Assembly: GCF_029962835.1 (NCBI RefSeq)
Contig: NC_080573.1
Span: forward strand, 38,867,001-38,931,000
Direction of reading: 5' to 3'
Source: Magnolia sinica
Taxonomy: Eukaryota > Streptophyta > Magnoliopsida > Magnoliales > Magnoliaceae
Length of the DNA: 64,000 nt
Shown here: piece after piece, positions 10,850 through 22,175 of the stretch
Layout of the letters: every line of letters starts with the position of its first letter
How positions within the stretch are numbered: the first letter of the stretch is position 1
Notes under the pieces: model-generated
Databases searched by the model: none
What the model was told of the DNA's origin: nothing
Seen by the model: the letters and a program-made list of their open reading frames with translations, nothing else
Position numbers and translations under genes: made by a program

Positions 10850-13800
10850 CAAACCCTAAAAAATTTCCCCTCTTTCGTTCCCTCTCCTTCTTCCCCTCCC
10901 TCTCTCTCTCTCTGCAACCCTAGCGAAAACCACCCTCGAAATACCAAAGCTTCCAGCAGCGAAAGGTAGAAGAAGAAGAAGAAAAACCCTAGATCTGGCC
11001 ATCATCAAAACCCTAGATTCTTCCATTTCCGGTAACCCCCCTTCTCTCTCTCTCTCCATCTCCATCCAATAAATATATATCTTTCGAGAAAAAACCACCT
11101 CTTTCGACTCCTCTTATTATTTCTGCAAAAATAAAAAAATCTTAAATTTTAAATTCCTTCTTTTTAATCTTCCTCTTGGTATTATATCTTTTCTTATTTC
11201 CTTCTCTTTCGTAATGAAAATCGAGGTTTTTTTTTGAAATATCTGCAGAGAGTTGTCATGACGGGTTGACGGTTTTGTTCAAGACGATGGCACCTTCGTG
11301 AAACCAAAGGTACGGATTGTATGAGCTCATTTTTCTAGGGTTTTATTTTTTAAACACCATTACTTACAATATTATCATTTCATTTTATTCTTTTTCGGGA
11401 CCAGAAAAATGTTGGATCTTTTTTTTTTTTTTTTTTTTCGTTTTGATTTTTTTTTTTTTTTTGGGTAGTTATACTGTGTGATTTATAATCATGCTTATCG
11501 TCCCTCTTAAATTCTGGAGTGGGGCCCACCTGCATGATGCCAGCATCTGAGACGCCATAGCTTGAAACTGATAGCTCGATTTTAAAAGTTGCCAATTGGA
11601 CCATGTCTACTTGTTGAAGCAGGACCGCTCATAATCCGGTGGGCCCTGCTGTTTGAATTGAGGCATCAAGTGTTTCACTAGGGTATTGAATAGCTTTCCC
11701 GAATTCAATTTGATTACGTTTCACTTCACACTTCTGGCCATAGGATTGGAGCTGTTCATCCGGTGGGCCCTGCTGCTGAGCTGCTATTCAGCTGCATGTT
11801 CCTAACCAGCCGGTTGAAGCACCTTCCCCCCATGGAATTAGGGATGTTCGTCTTGCAGGCTTTATTGCTGAAATGTGCTGGCCCCAAAAATTTCTCTAGT
11901 ACATTTCATCAGAAAAATGGAGGTCCAAGGATTCATCGTGACCGTCCGATTGGATTACTTCTGCCCATTTGATTGGACTGTTTGGTGTTCATCCACTAGC
12001 TCCACTGTGGAGACTCTGTGGCCCAGAAGATACTCTGATTGCATGTTCTCAACTTTTTCAATTGATTTTGGACTGTTGTTACATTTTTCCTGAACTGCCT
12101 ATTGCCATGGTTAGAATTGTTCAGCCATGTTTGACTTCTGACCTATGGCATCTTTACAGTGGGGCCAATTGATCAGGCTTGTAGGTTTCAAGTGGTGGTA
12201 AAAGAAGAGGAATCAGATCAGCTACCGTGGGGATAACCCAAAAATGAACCCAATGCAATAACCAAACCATTCAATTGGGGTATCGTTACCCATTGGATTC
12301 TGGTCATCATTGTAATGATAGCCGTACTTGTCCCAGCTATTGGGTTTCACGTTAAATTCTGATAACTTCTATATATGTTTGTATATAACATGTGTGTGCG
12401 TGTGCATGTGCGTGCTATCAGCCACATTCACTCATCAGGGGGGGCACACTTGTATTTTGTTGTTTATTTGTTGGTAGACATTATTTCTATGGTGTGGCCC
12501 CACTGATGAGCGGATGGGCTGATTTTTTTTCCACTCGGTGATCCTCATGGTGGGGCGAACCTATTGGAAGGGTTGATGTTGCATGCACATGATAGGTTGG
12601 AATTTATTCGCTGACATGTATATTCTTTTACCGTTCGTTAGCACACTTAGGATTGTTTGGTAGATCTACAATTAAGATTGTCTGTCAAATGCAGGAGAAT
12701 ATGTTTAACATATTAGTGATAGCCAATAGCCTTCATCTTCTAATTTTGCCAAAAAGGGGTTTTCTTGTCAAGTCTGGGCTGGGAACCCAAAGCCAATCTA
12801 GCAAAGGATAAATGTGCATACAAAAAAGAAAAGCTAAGAGAAAAGGCATATAAGGTATTCTGTAGATTTTGGAGGTTACTATTGGCACACGTGCATAAGG
12901 CAGCCAATGCAAATGCGACTGCCTGTGCCAATGTCTGCAGGTCTGAGAAGTTGTCCATCAGGTGGGTCATCACATAGATGTCCTGACCCTAAAACAGGAG
13001 GGCCCACTTGTCAAGTCGGCCATGATGTTGGAAATGAATGATATCTTTGAAAAATTGATCTCTACCTAAAACAGGTGAGCTCACATGTTAGGTTGGCCAT
13101 GATGTTGCAGATGATGTCTTGGAAAAATTGGTCTTTCTGTTCATTTGTTTGGTACACTGTGGCCTGCCTGATTATCGGACCAGGGAATCTAAATGGTGGG
13201 ACCCACCTGATGGACAGCTTGGATCTTGTATGCTTATCTTGGATTAACAAACCTCATATTTCAGTCATAGATCAAGGTCCTACACTTTTTTTTTTTACGC
13301 ACGTACTGACACCCCACACGCACCCATGCACTCACACCACAGTGAAATTTCACCACAATGGGCGCTCGAACCCATGACCTTGTGTTGAAACTCTTGTGAG
13401 TCTACCACCGAGGCATGAGTAAGGACCCACAGTCCTACATGTGCGAAGAAGGTGTTTTCTCTAAATGATTCTTTTGTTGGTTACAGAGCTTCTGTCCCTT
13501 ATGTTACATAAACTCTCCGTGAATTCTTGATTCTCCTTCCAACTTATCATTATTATTAGAGGCAATCTGAGTCCTGCAACAGAACTGAAGCATTGTTGAG
13601 AAATGTAGTTCCACATTGGTGGACGACTCGTTGGCTCTTCAATGCATTTATGTGTTTTTTTTATGTTGTTCCAACAGATGTTGTCTGCTTCTTCTTGTTG
13701 ATTCCTAGATAGTTGTGGCAATGGTACAACCATCTCATGGTAATTTAGTTAAATTCTGCAGCCCTCGCTCACTTCATGTGCTCTTGTTTTGGCTTATATT

Positions 13801-14061
13801 TTCAGTTTCGATCTTCCACAGGAAATCTAAGTGGCATCAGATCACGGGATTTGTGACCTCTGATATCAGCTATTCTCGGACATGTAAGGGCACAGTTTTC
13901 ATCCTTCACAGTGTGGTCCTTTTCAGTAATGTTTTTATTTTTTGTCATTTTCATGTATCATCTAACTAATACTTGCCCTCACCTTCTTTGCATCTCTGTT
14001 TTGTATGTGCAGAACTCGATTTAGTTAAGTTATAGAAGCTTGTGTGGGACGTGATAGCATC
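10850..14061 (+). other. Spliced 5' leader of the FRS gene, with uORFs
   Basis: A CT-rich start with AAACCCTA teloboxes (10852, 10985, 11008) looks like a plant transcription start region. Probable leader exons are about 10850-11031 (donor G|GTAACC), 11249-11309 (acceptor CTGCAG, donor AAAG|GTACGG) and 14013 onward (acceptor TATGTGCAG). A further exon near 13806-13884 is possible. Two very short uORFs lie in the second exon: ATG ACG GGT TGA at 11258-11269 and a four-codon frame ending TGA at 11287-11301. The rest is intron and contains a SINE. Confidence 0.5.
13285..13431 (-). mobile_element. SINE, tRNA-type, minus strand
   Basis: On the minus strand it has an A-box-like GGTGGTAGACTC and a B-box GGTTCGAG, and ends in a T-run on the plus strand (its A-tail). 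It is flanked by GTCCTACA on both sides (13277-13284 and 13432-13439). It belongs to the same family as the element at about 45511-45650. It lies in the FRS leader intron. Confidence 0.75.
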
Positions 14062-14843
14062 ATGGAAACTAGGTCAAAACTAAGAGCATTGAGAGAAGGG
14101 CGGACGGGTACTCAAGATGGGAGCGCAGAACGTACTCCTGCACCACGTCCTAGTAAGACTGAAGTTGTGCCAGTGGTTGTCGTGCCTCTTATAGGCGAGG
14201 ATGGAACAGTTCTAGAACCGTACGTGGGTATGGAATTTGATTCCGAGGAGGATGCACGGAAATATTACAATGATTATGCCATGCGTACTGGTTTCGGCAG
14301 CCGTGTTAGTAGGAACCGCCGTTCAAGGAGAGATGGAGAGATCATTGCTCGGGACTTCGTGTGTTTCAAAGAGGGTTTCCGTATAAAGAGACATGGAGAT
14401 AATGGAAACAAAGCAAAGCGGAATCGTATTAACACTCGGGAAGGTTGCCTGGCGATGATATCAGTGAAGAAAACAAGTAACGGGAAATGGGTTGTGTCGA
14501 AATTTATAAAAGAGCACAATCATGCGCTACTTAGTCCAAGTGAAGCAAGTTGCCTTCGATCACACAGGAGTGTATCCGGTGCCCCAAAAAAGCTGGATGT
14601 TGAACCTCTCTCTGATAAGGATCGTGAATTGATTGAGAAGTTTGAAGGAGCTGAAAATTTAGAACCGTATGAGGGTATGGAGCTTGAGTCTGAGGAAGCT
14701 GCGAGGATATATTACAGTGTGTATGCAAGGCGTGTTGGTTTCCGCAGCCGTATCAGTAAGAATCGCCGTTCAAGGAAAGATGGAAAAATTATTGCTCGGA
14801 CGTTTGTGTGTTACAAAGAGGGCTTCCGTATCAACAGGAATGA

Positions 14844-14882
<39 letters not shown>

Positions 14883-17784
14883 AAGGGATGATGGTTCTTA
14901 TCGACCGCGAGCAGTTACAAGGGAGGGCTGTGAGGCAACATTTACGGTAAAGAAATCAACTAATGGGAGATGGGTTGTTTCAAAATTTGTAAAAGAGCAT
15001 AACCATCCACTACTCGATCCAGGTAAAGTGCGTTGGCTTCGATCTCATGCCAGTGTATCTTATGCTCCAAGAAGATCAGTTGATTCTGATGGGAAAAGAA
15101 TAGCTGGGAGTGAAATGAAGTCCTTGGCAAAATCTGGCTTAAGTAGCAATGCTGGCCTCACTGACCTAGATAGTTTCAACCGTAGTCAAGCTATTCGAAA
15201 GAGAAAAAAGATCCCTGGTAAAGACCCGCAGAATGTCCTAGACTATTTAGAACACATGCAATCCGAGAATCCTGCCTTCTATTATGCAGTAAAAATTGAT
15301 GAAGAGGAGAATTTGCGCTGTATCTTTTGGGCTGATGCAAGGGCAAGGATGGCTTACAATTACTTTGGTGATGTGGTTCGTTTTGACACAACATATAAAT
15401 CCAGTCGATACGAAGTTCCATTTGCACCATTCACAGGAGTCAACCATCACCAACAGTCAACGTTCTTTGGGTGTGCTCTACTATACGATGAAACTGAATC
15501 GACATTTGTTTGGTTATTTAATACATGGGTTGAAGCAATGTCTGGACGTCATCCGATCACGATAATTACTGACCAAGATGCAACTGTAGAAGGAGCAGTC
15601 ACTCAGGTGTTCCCGAAAAGTCGGCACTGCTTTTGCAAGTGGCGCATCTTACAGAAAGCCCCAAAGCAGTTGTCTCAAGTAAATCGTGCAAATCCTGCCT
15701 TCCTTGGGGAATTCCAGAAATGCATCAACCTATCAGCTTCAGTTAATGAGTTCGAATCATCCTGGAAATCACTGATGGATAGATACGGAATTAAAAAGAA
15801 CGAGTGGCTTCAGTCTTTATACACTGCTCGTCAAAAATGGGCCCCAGTATTCTTACATGATACATTCAGTGCACAATTATCTCCAATCCAAGATAATGAA
15901 TGTGTAAGCCCATATTTTGATGGCTACGTGACTGCGAAAACTACCATTGAGGAGTTCATTATGCAATATGAAAGAGCCCTTGCCAGTCGGTATGAAAAGG
16001 AACTTGAGGAAGATATTCGAACAACGCACACCAAGCCTAACTTGAAGACGAGATTGCCAATTGAAAAGCAAGCAGCAAACGCTTACACAAGGGTAGTGTT
16101 CTTGAGATTTCAAGAGGAAATATATGAAAGCCTTGGTTATGTTGCAAATAAAGTTGAGGATGGGGCAGTCAGCACTTATGCGGTATCCCCATTTGAGGAT
16201 CAAAGGAGGGCATGGACTGTTACTCTTAACATGTCAGAGAGGAAAACAAGTTGCAGTTGCCTGATGTTCGAGTCTTGTGGCATTCTTTGCAGGCACGCAT
16301 TAATAGTCCTGACAGTATCAAATTTTATGACGCTCCCATCTCATTACATCTTAGAGCGTTGGACAAGAAACGCCAAGAATGTGGTTGGATTGGATAAACG
16401 AGGAATTGCAACCCAAGCTAATTGTCGGAAATCTCCTTCCCTTCGGCACAGCTTTCTGTGCAAGCAGGCCATTAGATGTGCTGAGGTAGGTTCAACCTCT
16501 GTACAGGACTATGATGTGGCAATGCGCGCTCTTCGAGAGGCTTGGGAAAAAATTCTTGTTTCAAAAGATAAGGATGCTGGGATCGCACAACTCGAAGGTT
16601 CGGTTGGTGGTCAGCGAGACAATAACCACCTGCTGAATGATGCAAATAACATGAATTCCATGAGTTTGTTTGGCTCTCAACAGCCGAAGAAAAGAGGCCG
16701 GCCTAGGAAGTCCGGTTCGAAAACTGATGGTGACAAGGTTGCAAAGAACATGAGGAAATGTACACTCTGCAAGGAGCCTGGCCACGATAGCTCCAATTGC
16801 CCAAGATTGAGGCCCCTAGGGTACTGTGCATAGCCTCTGCTCTTGCTTTGTTTTCCCCCCTATTTTTTGCTACCTGGAAGGAACTACCTTTAACTTCTCT
16901 CTCTCTCTCTCTCTTTCTCTTTTTGTATTTAGGAACAGTTACAGCGCTGGTGGTGGCATGCTTGTAGGTATGTAAGTTGGTCTCTGTTAAGCTACTTGGT
17001 AAATAACTTTCAACCCTGTTTCGACTTTTTTTTTTCTCTTTTGGGTCCTTCCAGTGGATGCAGGACCAAGTGATTTGCATGGCCGTGGCGGGATGGTTGC
17101 AGATCAACTTGGCCGTGGCGGGCTAGGTGGAGACCAACTTGGCCGTGGCGGGCTAGGTGGAGACCAACTTGGCCGCGGCGGGCTAGGTGGAGATCAACTT
17201 GGCCGCGGGCTAGGTGATCATCTTGCCCGTGGCGGGCTAGGTGGAGATCATCTTGGCCGTGGTGGGCTAGGTGGAGATCAACTCGGCCGTGGCGGGATTA
17301 GTGGAGATCAACTTGGCCGTGGCGGGATTAGTGGAGATCAACTTGGATTTTCTGAAGGAATTCTGTGAGTAAACTGTTCCTCTTGTTTCTCTACAAGCAT
17401 TTGTGCAGCCAAAGTTCTTATGTTGGAATGCTTGACTTAAACAGGGATCTTTCACTGGGTGATCGCTTTGACTCGCACGGCCCTTCTAGCATCCATAATT
17501 TCGCACCTAGCAGCTTTTTTCAGGTATTTGTTTTGTCTACTTCTGGGTTTATTGTGTCATGGTCATAGATATCTATTGTTATAACTCGAAATTGTTTTCT
17601 AATCCAGATTGCTTCTCTTGCAAACCCAAGGCTTCTCAATGCAAATGAGGTAGTACTACTTTCTTTCACTGTCTCTTATCATTGCGAAGAGTTTTTATAC
17701 CTTTCGTGCTGAAACTCATAAATTTCTTGAACCATCTTGTAGGAATTCACGCTGACTGGGGGGCGGCCTTCATTTGGACCCTGA
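14062..17784 (+). CDS. FAR1-RELATED SEQUENCE (FRS) protein, six coding exons
   Basis: Transposase-derived nuclear transcription factor family (FHY3/FAR1). Exons: 14062-16820, 16933-16967, 17055-17364, 17409-17523, 17608-17649, 17743-17784; 1100 residues. The start is ATG 14062 because TAA 14026 is in frame upstream. Domains: FAR1 DNA-binding regions at about 66-155 and 216-318, both ending KEHNH; MULE transposase-like core at about 420-530 with FDTTY and TDQD; SWIM finger (C731, C733, C743, H745); AT hook KKRGRPRK at 876-883; CCHC knuckle (C900, C903, H908, C913). If the first 3' intron is retained, translation stops at 16831 (923 residues). Splicing at AGG|GTACTG keeps frame across five more exons, adding about nine decapeptide-like units (GRGGLGGDQL) and a conserved-looking tail (LNRDLSLGDRFDSHG). 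A poly-Asn run interrupts the second FAR1 domain. The FRS subgroup is uncertain. Confidence 0.9.
14838..14882 (+). repeat. Coding AAT microsatellite (poly-Asn)
   Basis: A run of AAT codons broken once by ACT encodes about a dozen Asn residues (positions 261-273) inside the second FAR1 domain of the FRS protein. Because the unit is three bases, length changes would stay in frame. Confidence 0.9.
17085..17343 (+). repeat. Coding ~30-bp minisatellite in FRS exon
   Basis: About nine units of roughly 30 bp encode GRGGLGGDQL and variants (GRGGMVADQL, GRGGISGDQL, one shortened unit with GDHL). The unit length is a multiple of three and the frame stays open. It forms most of the third coding exon of the FRS gene. 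Confidence 0.9.
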
Positions 17785-18600
17785 ACAATCCTGATGTGTT
17801 TTTAATGACTGTTTTATCTTACTTTGGCTTGTTCTATCATGGCCTCCTTAGGATTTCTCCTGTTATGGATGTGTAAGAACTGGTACAAAAACATCGAAAA
17901 AGAAAAATCTTTAGGTGCTTTTTTAATCATGTTAACTCTGTGGATCTTGCTTGTAGTTTTAGTTATATATAAATGTGTATTTACTTACTATTCATGTTGA
18001 GGTTCTCATATACTGGAGATGGAAAAATCGGCTTTTCTATTGGTTTTGTTTGTCAGCATGATAAGGATTCAAACACAGTACAGTGGATGTTCTTTCAATC
18101 CCTTACACGGTCTATTCTCTTTCCATTCTGAAGGCCATCAGAGAAGAAGAGCAATGCTAAGACAAGCTGGGAGCCACCCCTCATGGTTGGTGCTGTATTC
18201 ATCTTTTAAGAGGTATGCAATCTCTAGTTTCCCCTGTGGATGGTGTTTCAAATTTTCTGTTGGTTTTCAAATGATGCTTATCATTACCAGACTGCTTAGC
18301 CATATTCCTCTTTTTTCTTTATTCTTTTTTCTTTTTTTAAAGGGTTAATAAAAAAAAGGAAAAAAGAGGCACGTACCTCTCATCTGTTCTAACAATCTCG
18401 GTAGCTTGTTCTACCTGTGTTATAATATTAGACATTGCCATAATATTTGAGGCTGTCTTTATGGATCTTGTTTCGCCAATCATGTGTAAGGCCCTTTCCT
18501 TGTTAAGCACATGTTAGTTGATAACTTGATATTTTAATTCATTTTTCCGAGTAAATGGTGGTGGAGATTTAGTGAGGAGCAGAACTTGCTGGCCAATATG
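17785..18600 (+). other. 3' untranslated and flanking sequence of FRS
   Basis: T-rich sequence follows the TGA at 17782-17784. No unambiguous polyadenylation site was identified and no further open frame joins the gene. Scattered AATAAA-like motifs are not decisive. Confidence 0.4.
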
Positions 18601-20340
18601 ATTAGAGAGGTAAATACAGCAACTCGGTGGGTGGTTCGTTGGGACAGTCCTGAGAGTTGGTGGGTCTCAGGTGTGGAAAGCTATAAGCAAATTCTGTGCA
18701 GAGGAAAGTAGAAAAGTGGATTGGTCGGAATGCAGGGTTGGTTACATCATGAATGGAGGTGTTTTGGTAGATGGTTGGAGTGGGAACAAGGTGTAGTTCT
18801 GGGTAGATGTGAGTGGGGGATGAATTCTTGGCATTGTTGTTTGCAATCTCATAGTTGAAAGGGAGTATCATAAATGAATTTTATGAAGTTACTGACAGTG
18901 TTCAAAATATTATCTTTGATAATACCCACAGATATCTGGGAATGTATATCCCTCTTGAGGGAAAAGCTGGGGAAACATTAGGACAAAGGCAGAGTTATTT
19001 AGGGCTCAAAATATTACAGGAAAAAACTACTATACCTTATAGGCCTCTATTATATAGGTGCTCAAACAATGCGTTGTTAGACAAAAAATATTCAATGCAC
19101 TTGTTTTTTTAAAATAATGCAATAATTCAGCACATACAATGCACCAATTTAAAACACCCCTAGGAAGAGATTCCCTTAAAAACAGGATTTTTTATTTTTA
19201 TTTTTTTATTTTCTGTAATTTTGTGCATATTAACATGGTGTCACTGATATTATTGACAATATTGGCAATGTTATAGCATTTATCAACAATACAATGTATT
19301 TTTTTTTTTTTTTCCTCGAAGCATTGCTGTTGATTTCACAATACCAGTGATATTATTGATAATATCAATGGATAGTGTACTTTTTGTATTATACTCGGTA
19401 TTTGTATCATTGACCTGCAATATAGATTATAATGGTCAATATTTTTCTATAATATTGACGATGCCACCAAGTTATTCCATAACCGTAACAGTGGATGTTT
19501 TGGCCACCACTGTTACCTTTGTGATATGGGTAACGGCTGTTACAGTTTCCTTCTTTTTAATTTTTGAAAAAAAAACCTGAAAAACCTGTATCTGCTCTGT
19601 AAAGTTGAAAAAAATAATAATCTGAAAAACCTTTATCTACCCCATGACAGACCATTACAGGGCTGTTATAGCTTTTAAAGAGGGGGTAACGGGCCTTAAC
19701 GACAGCTACAGGTTATTTTTTTTCATAACGGCTATTATGGACATTACAACCGTGTAACATATAACGGTTGCCACCGTTACCTTTACGTAGCGGCCTTTAT
19801 GGCTCAAAATAGATGCCATGGTTATTGATGCCAAAGTGGCGAGGAACATTTTTGCTGGAATCTCAAAGACGGCTTGAGCTTCGAGGATCTGTTGGGAGTT
19901 CTAAATGAGGGCTCATGTTGATCTGAGTGGGATTAAGAACATTTTTTTTTTTTTTCTCAAAGTTGTTCTATAGGAAGTTTGTTTTGTAGTGATTGCATCT
20001 CCTCAGTTTGCCAAAGTGTAGGCCGATTTTCTCTTGCCTAGGGTGGAAGCTTTTGTGTGGTTGGTGACGCTTGACAAAATTCTGATACTGGATAATCTCA
20101 AGAGAAGCGTTGCTTGATCAGTTATTTGCTCCTTTTTTTTTTTTTTCGGAAGGCGAAGAATCAGTTGATCATTTGCTTTTCTAAATCCCTAATGGATATT
20201 TATTCCCACTTACTCAGTTTACTTGGAGTGGCCTGGGTTCTGCAAGGGTCGGTGAAGGACCTTATTATGGAATGGGAAGGTGGGCCATTCTCATCTTAAT
20301 GGAACATCCTCTGGAAGTGGAATGAAAGAAATGTGAGATC
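18600..20340 (+). mobile_element. LINE 3'-end remnant, interrupted
   Basis: At 20040-20290 broken plus-strand frames read like the zinc-binding RNase H-proximal segment common in plant LINE ORF2 (RVEAFVWLVTLDKI, then GVAWVLQGSVKDLIMEWEGG), with stops and shifts. An earlier fragment at 18700-18820 resembles its upstream part. About 1 kb of other sequence, including a GTAACGG-type MITE, separates the two parts. Confidence 0.5.
19480..19810. mobile_element. GTAACGG-rich MITE copy
   Basis: Repeated GTAACGG/CCGTTAC motifs in both orientations and the CCACCGTTACC block match copies at 25013-25275 and 34985-35155. The ends are less clear here than in the other two. Confidence 0.5.
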
Positions 20341-20520
20341 TTTTGTTTTGTTTCGTTTTGTTTTTTTTTTTTTTTATTTCTTTTCTTTTAACAAAAAACA
20401 ATTACTTAAATAGATCTTTATAGAAAAGGAATAATGGCTGCATCCATCTTTGGGAGATGGGGGCTTGCTGAAGAAGCTGGAATTCCACGGAGCTCCGAGG
20501 GTGGAAATCTTCAGAGATCA

Positions 20521-20639
20521 GAGAGGTGCATTGTTGGTGTGAGGATTCAATCTTGTTGGCTCTCTCTCCGGAGAGGTGCATTGTTGGTGTGAGGATTCAA
20601 TCTTGTTGGCTCTGTGTGTGTGTGTGTGTGTGTGTGTGT
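20521..20639. repeat. 50-bp tandem duplication and (TG)n
   Basis: GAGAGGTGCATTGTTGGTGT and the following bases occur at 20521 and again at 20571. The second copy runs into a TG microsatellite at 20612-20639. Confidence 0.85.
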
Positions 20640-21106
20640 TCTTGTTTATTTATTTATTGTGCAGCTGTAATTCTGGGCTGTTGTAATTGCATATGAAGCT
20701 GTTTTTAGTTGTAATAAGAAGTGGGTGCTTTGGTAATCCAGATGAGTTGGTCTTCAGCGTTCCACCATGGGTAGACTGTGTCAAAAATCTCGTCCATAGG
20801 AAATCTGAACCTTTCGAACTGTCACCAAGAATGGACACCGGTTGGGAAGAGATACAACAGACGATAGTTACCTGGAAAGGATCCTAAGGTTGCTGGCGGA
20901 GATGGAGATTTTTGGGGCATTCTTCATCAGTGGTAGGCTCACAGACCAATCGACATCAATTACCTCATCCACACACCCCCCTTGTCAGAATAAAAAAGAA
21001 AAAGAAAAAGAAAAAGAGAACTGGCAAAGAACGGCTAGATAAAAAGGCTTTTAAGTAGGAAAGGAAGTACATGATACGTTGACCTGCATCTCTGCACCAT
21101 ACACAA

Positions 21107-21220
21107 CTGTTTTCAATTCTGATGAATGGGGGGCCCTTGTTTGGTAATCCGTACATTTGGTCTGTTTTCAATTCTGATGAATGGGGGGCCCTTGTTTGGT
21201 AATCCTTACATTTGGTCTGT
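21107..21220. repeat. 56-bp tandem duplication
   Basis: The segment starting TGTTTTCAATTCTGATGAAT occurs at 21107 and 21163 with one difference (CCGTAC versus CCTTAC), indicating a recent duplication. Confidence 0.85.
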
Positions 21221-22175
21221 TGCTTCCAACTGTGTTGAACAATTTTTAACCTTTTGATGTGTGGTCCACGTTTAACCAAAATGAGATGCAAAAATGGTCC
21301 ACATTCAACTGGAAAGAGGCCTGAATATGGTCATTTGGGGCCATATGTGGTCCATATATGCACCGACTTGTGTTGTTGGGCCAGTGATCAAATCATAAAG
21401 GTGGGCCATGGTCCATACTGGATTTTGCTGTTCGTATCATGGCTACACAAAGGTAGCCGCCATCCCCCAAATGGACTCATTATTGCTGGGCCACATCCTA
21501 GATTTCGAGGTAAAATGATGGTGTTGACAATCTGATTTCGCTTGGTTGTTTTGGACCTTTTTTATGCTCAACCATCCATTCAATAGCCACCAATTGGATT
21601 AATCAGGATCATTTGACCAATTTGACATTGGGGCCATGGGCCTTATTAGCAGTGGATTAGCCAATTTGATGAATTGTTTTGGCCCTACTCTTTGGACTGT
21701 TCAAATCGATCCTGCATACACAGTAGATGGATACTGTCTTGCCCTCATTAGTGCAGGGAGTCGCTCATCATGCTCTAAAAAATATACTACGGAAACAGTC
21801 TTAAACTTTCAATGTTTTGCTACATGCAGACGGTTAAGAAGAGATACAAAAATGCTCAACATTCAAGTGGAAAAATTCCCAATATTTGTCATTGGGTTCT
21901 TCCAATCTTGGAGATATTTGGGGAAAGGTCCATCCATAATAGGATGTAACAGATTGATTGTCCGGATTAGTCGAACCATTGACCCCTGCAGGTTGAAAAT
22001 GAAAACCCATGCATGCTATGCAAAGATGCACCTCGTGGATCGGATTTATTTGAAACATAATCAATTTATTTGAATTCTTCAATTAATCAATTGGAGCTAC
22101 ATTTTACAAAGATGCTTTAACATTTACACACAAATAGGAAAGAATAAAAAATGAATCAGCAGCAACGTATCTTTT
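21221..22175. other. Convergent intergenic region, no gene seen
   Basis: This lies between the FRS gene and the 3' end of the subtilase. Open frames are short and overlapping, without domains. Part of it is probably 3' untranslated sequence of the minus-strand subtilase. Confidence 0.5.

Noticed and set aside
14044..14061. FRS start six codons upstream
   Set aside because: The codon at 14044 is GTG, and TAA at 14026 is in frame above it. The first ATG is 14062 with a favourable context.
16821..16833. TAG at 16831 as the only end of the FRS protein
   Set aside because: Five downstream exons continue the frame with canonical splice sites. The 923-residue form is more likely a retained-intron product.
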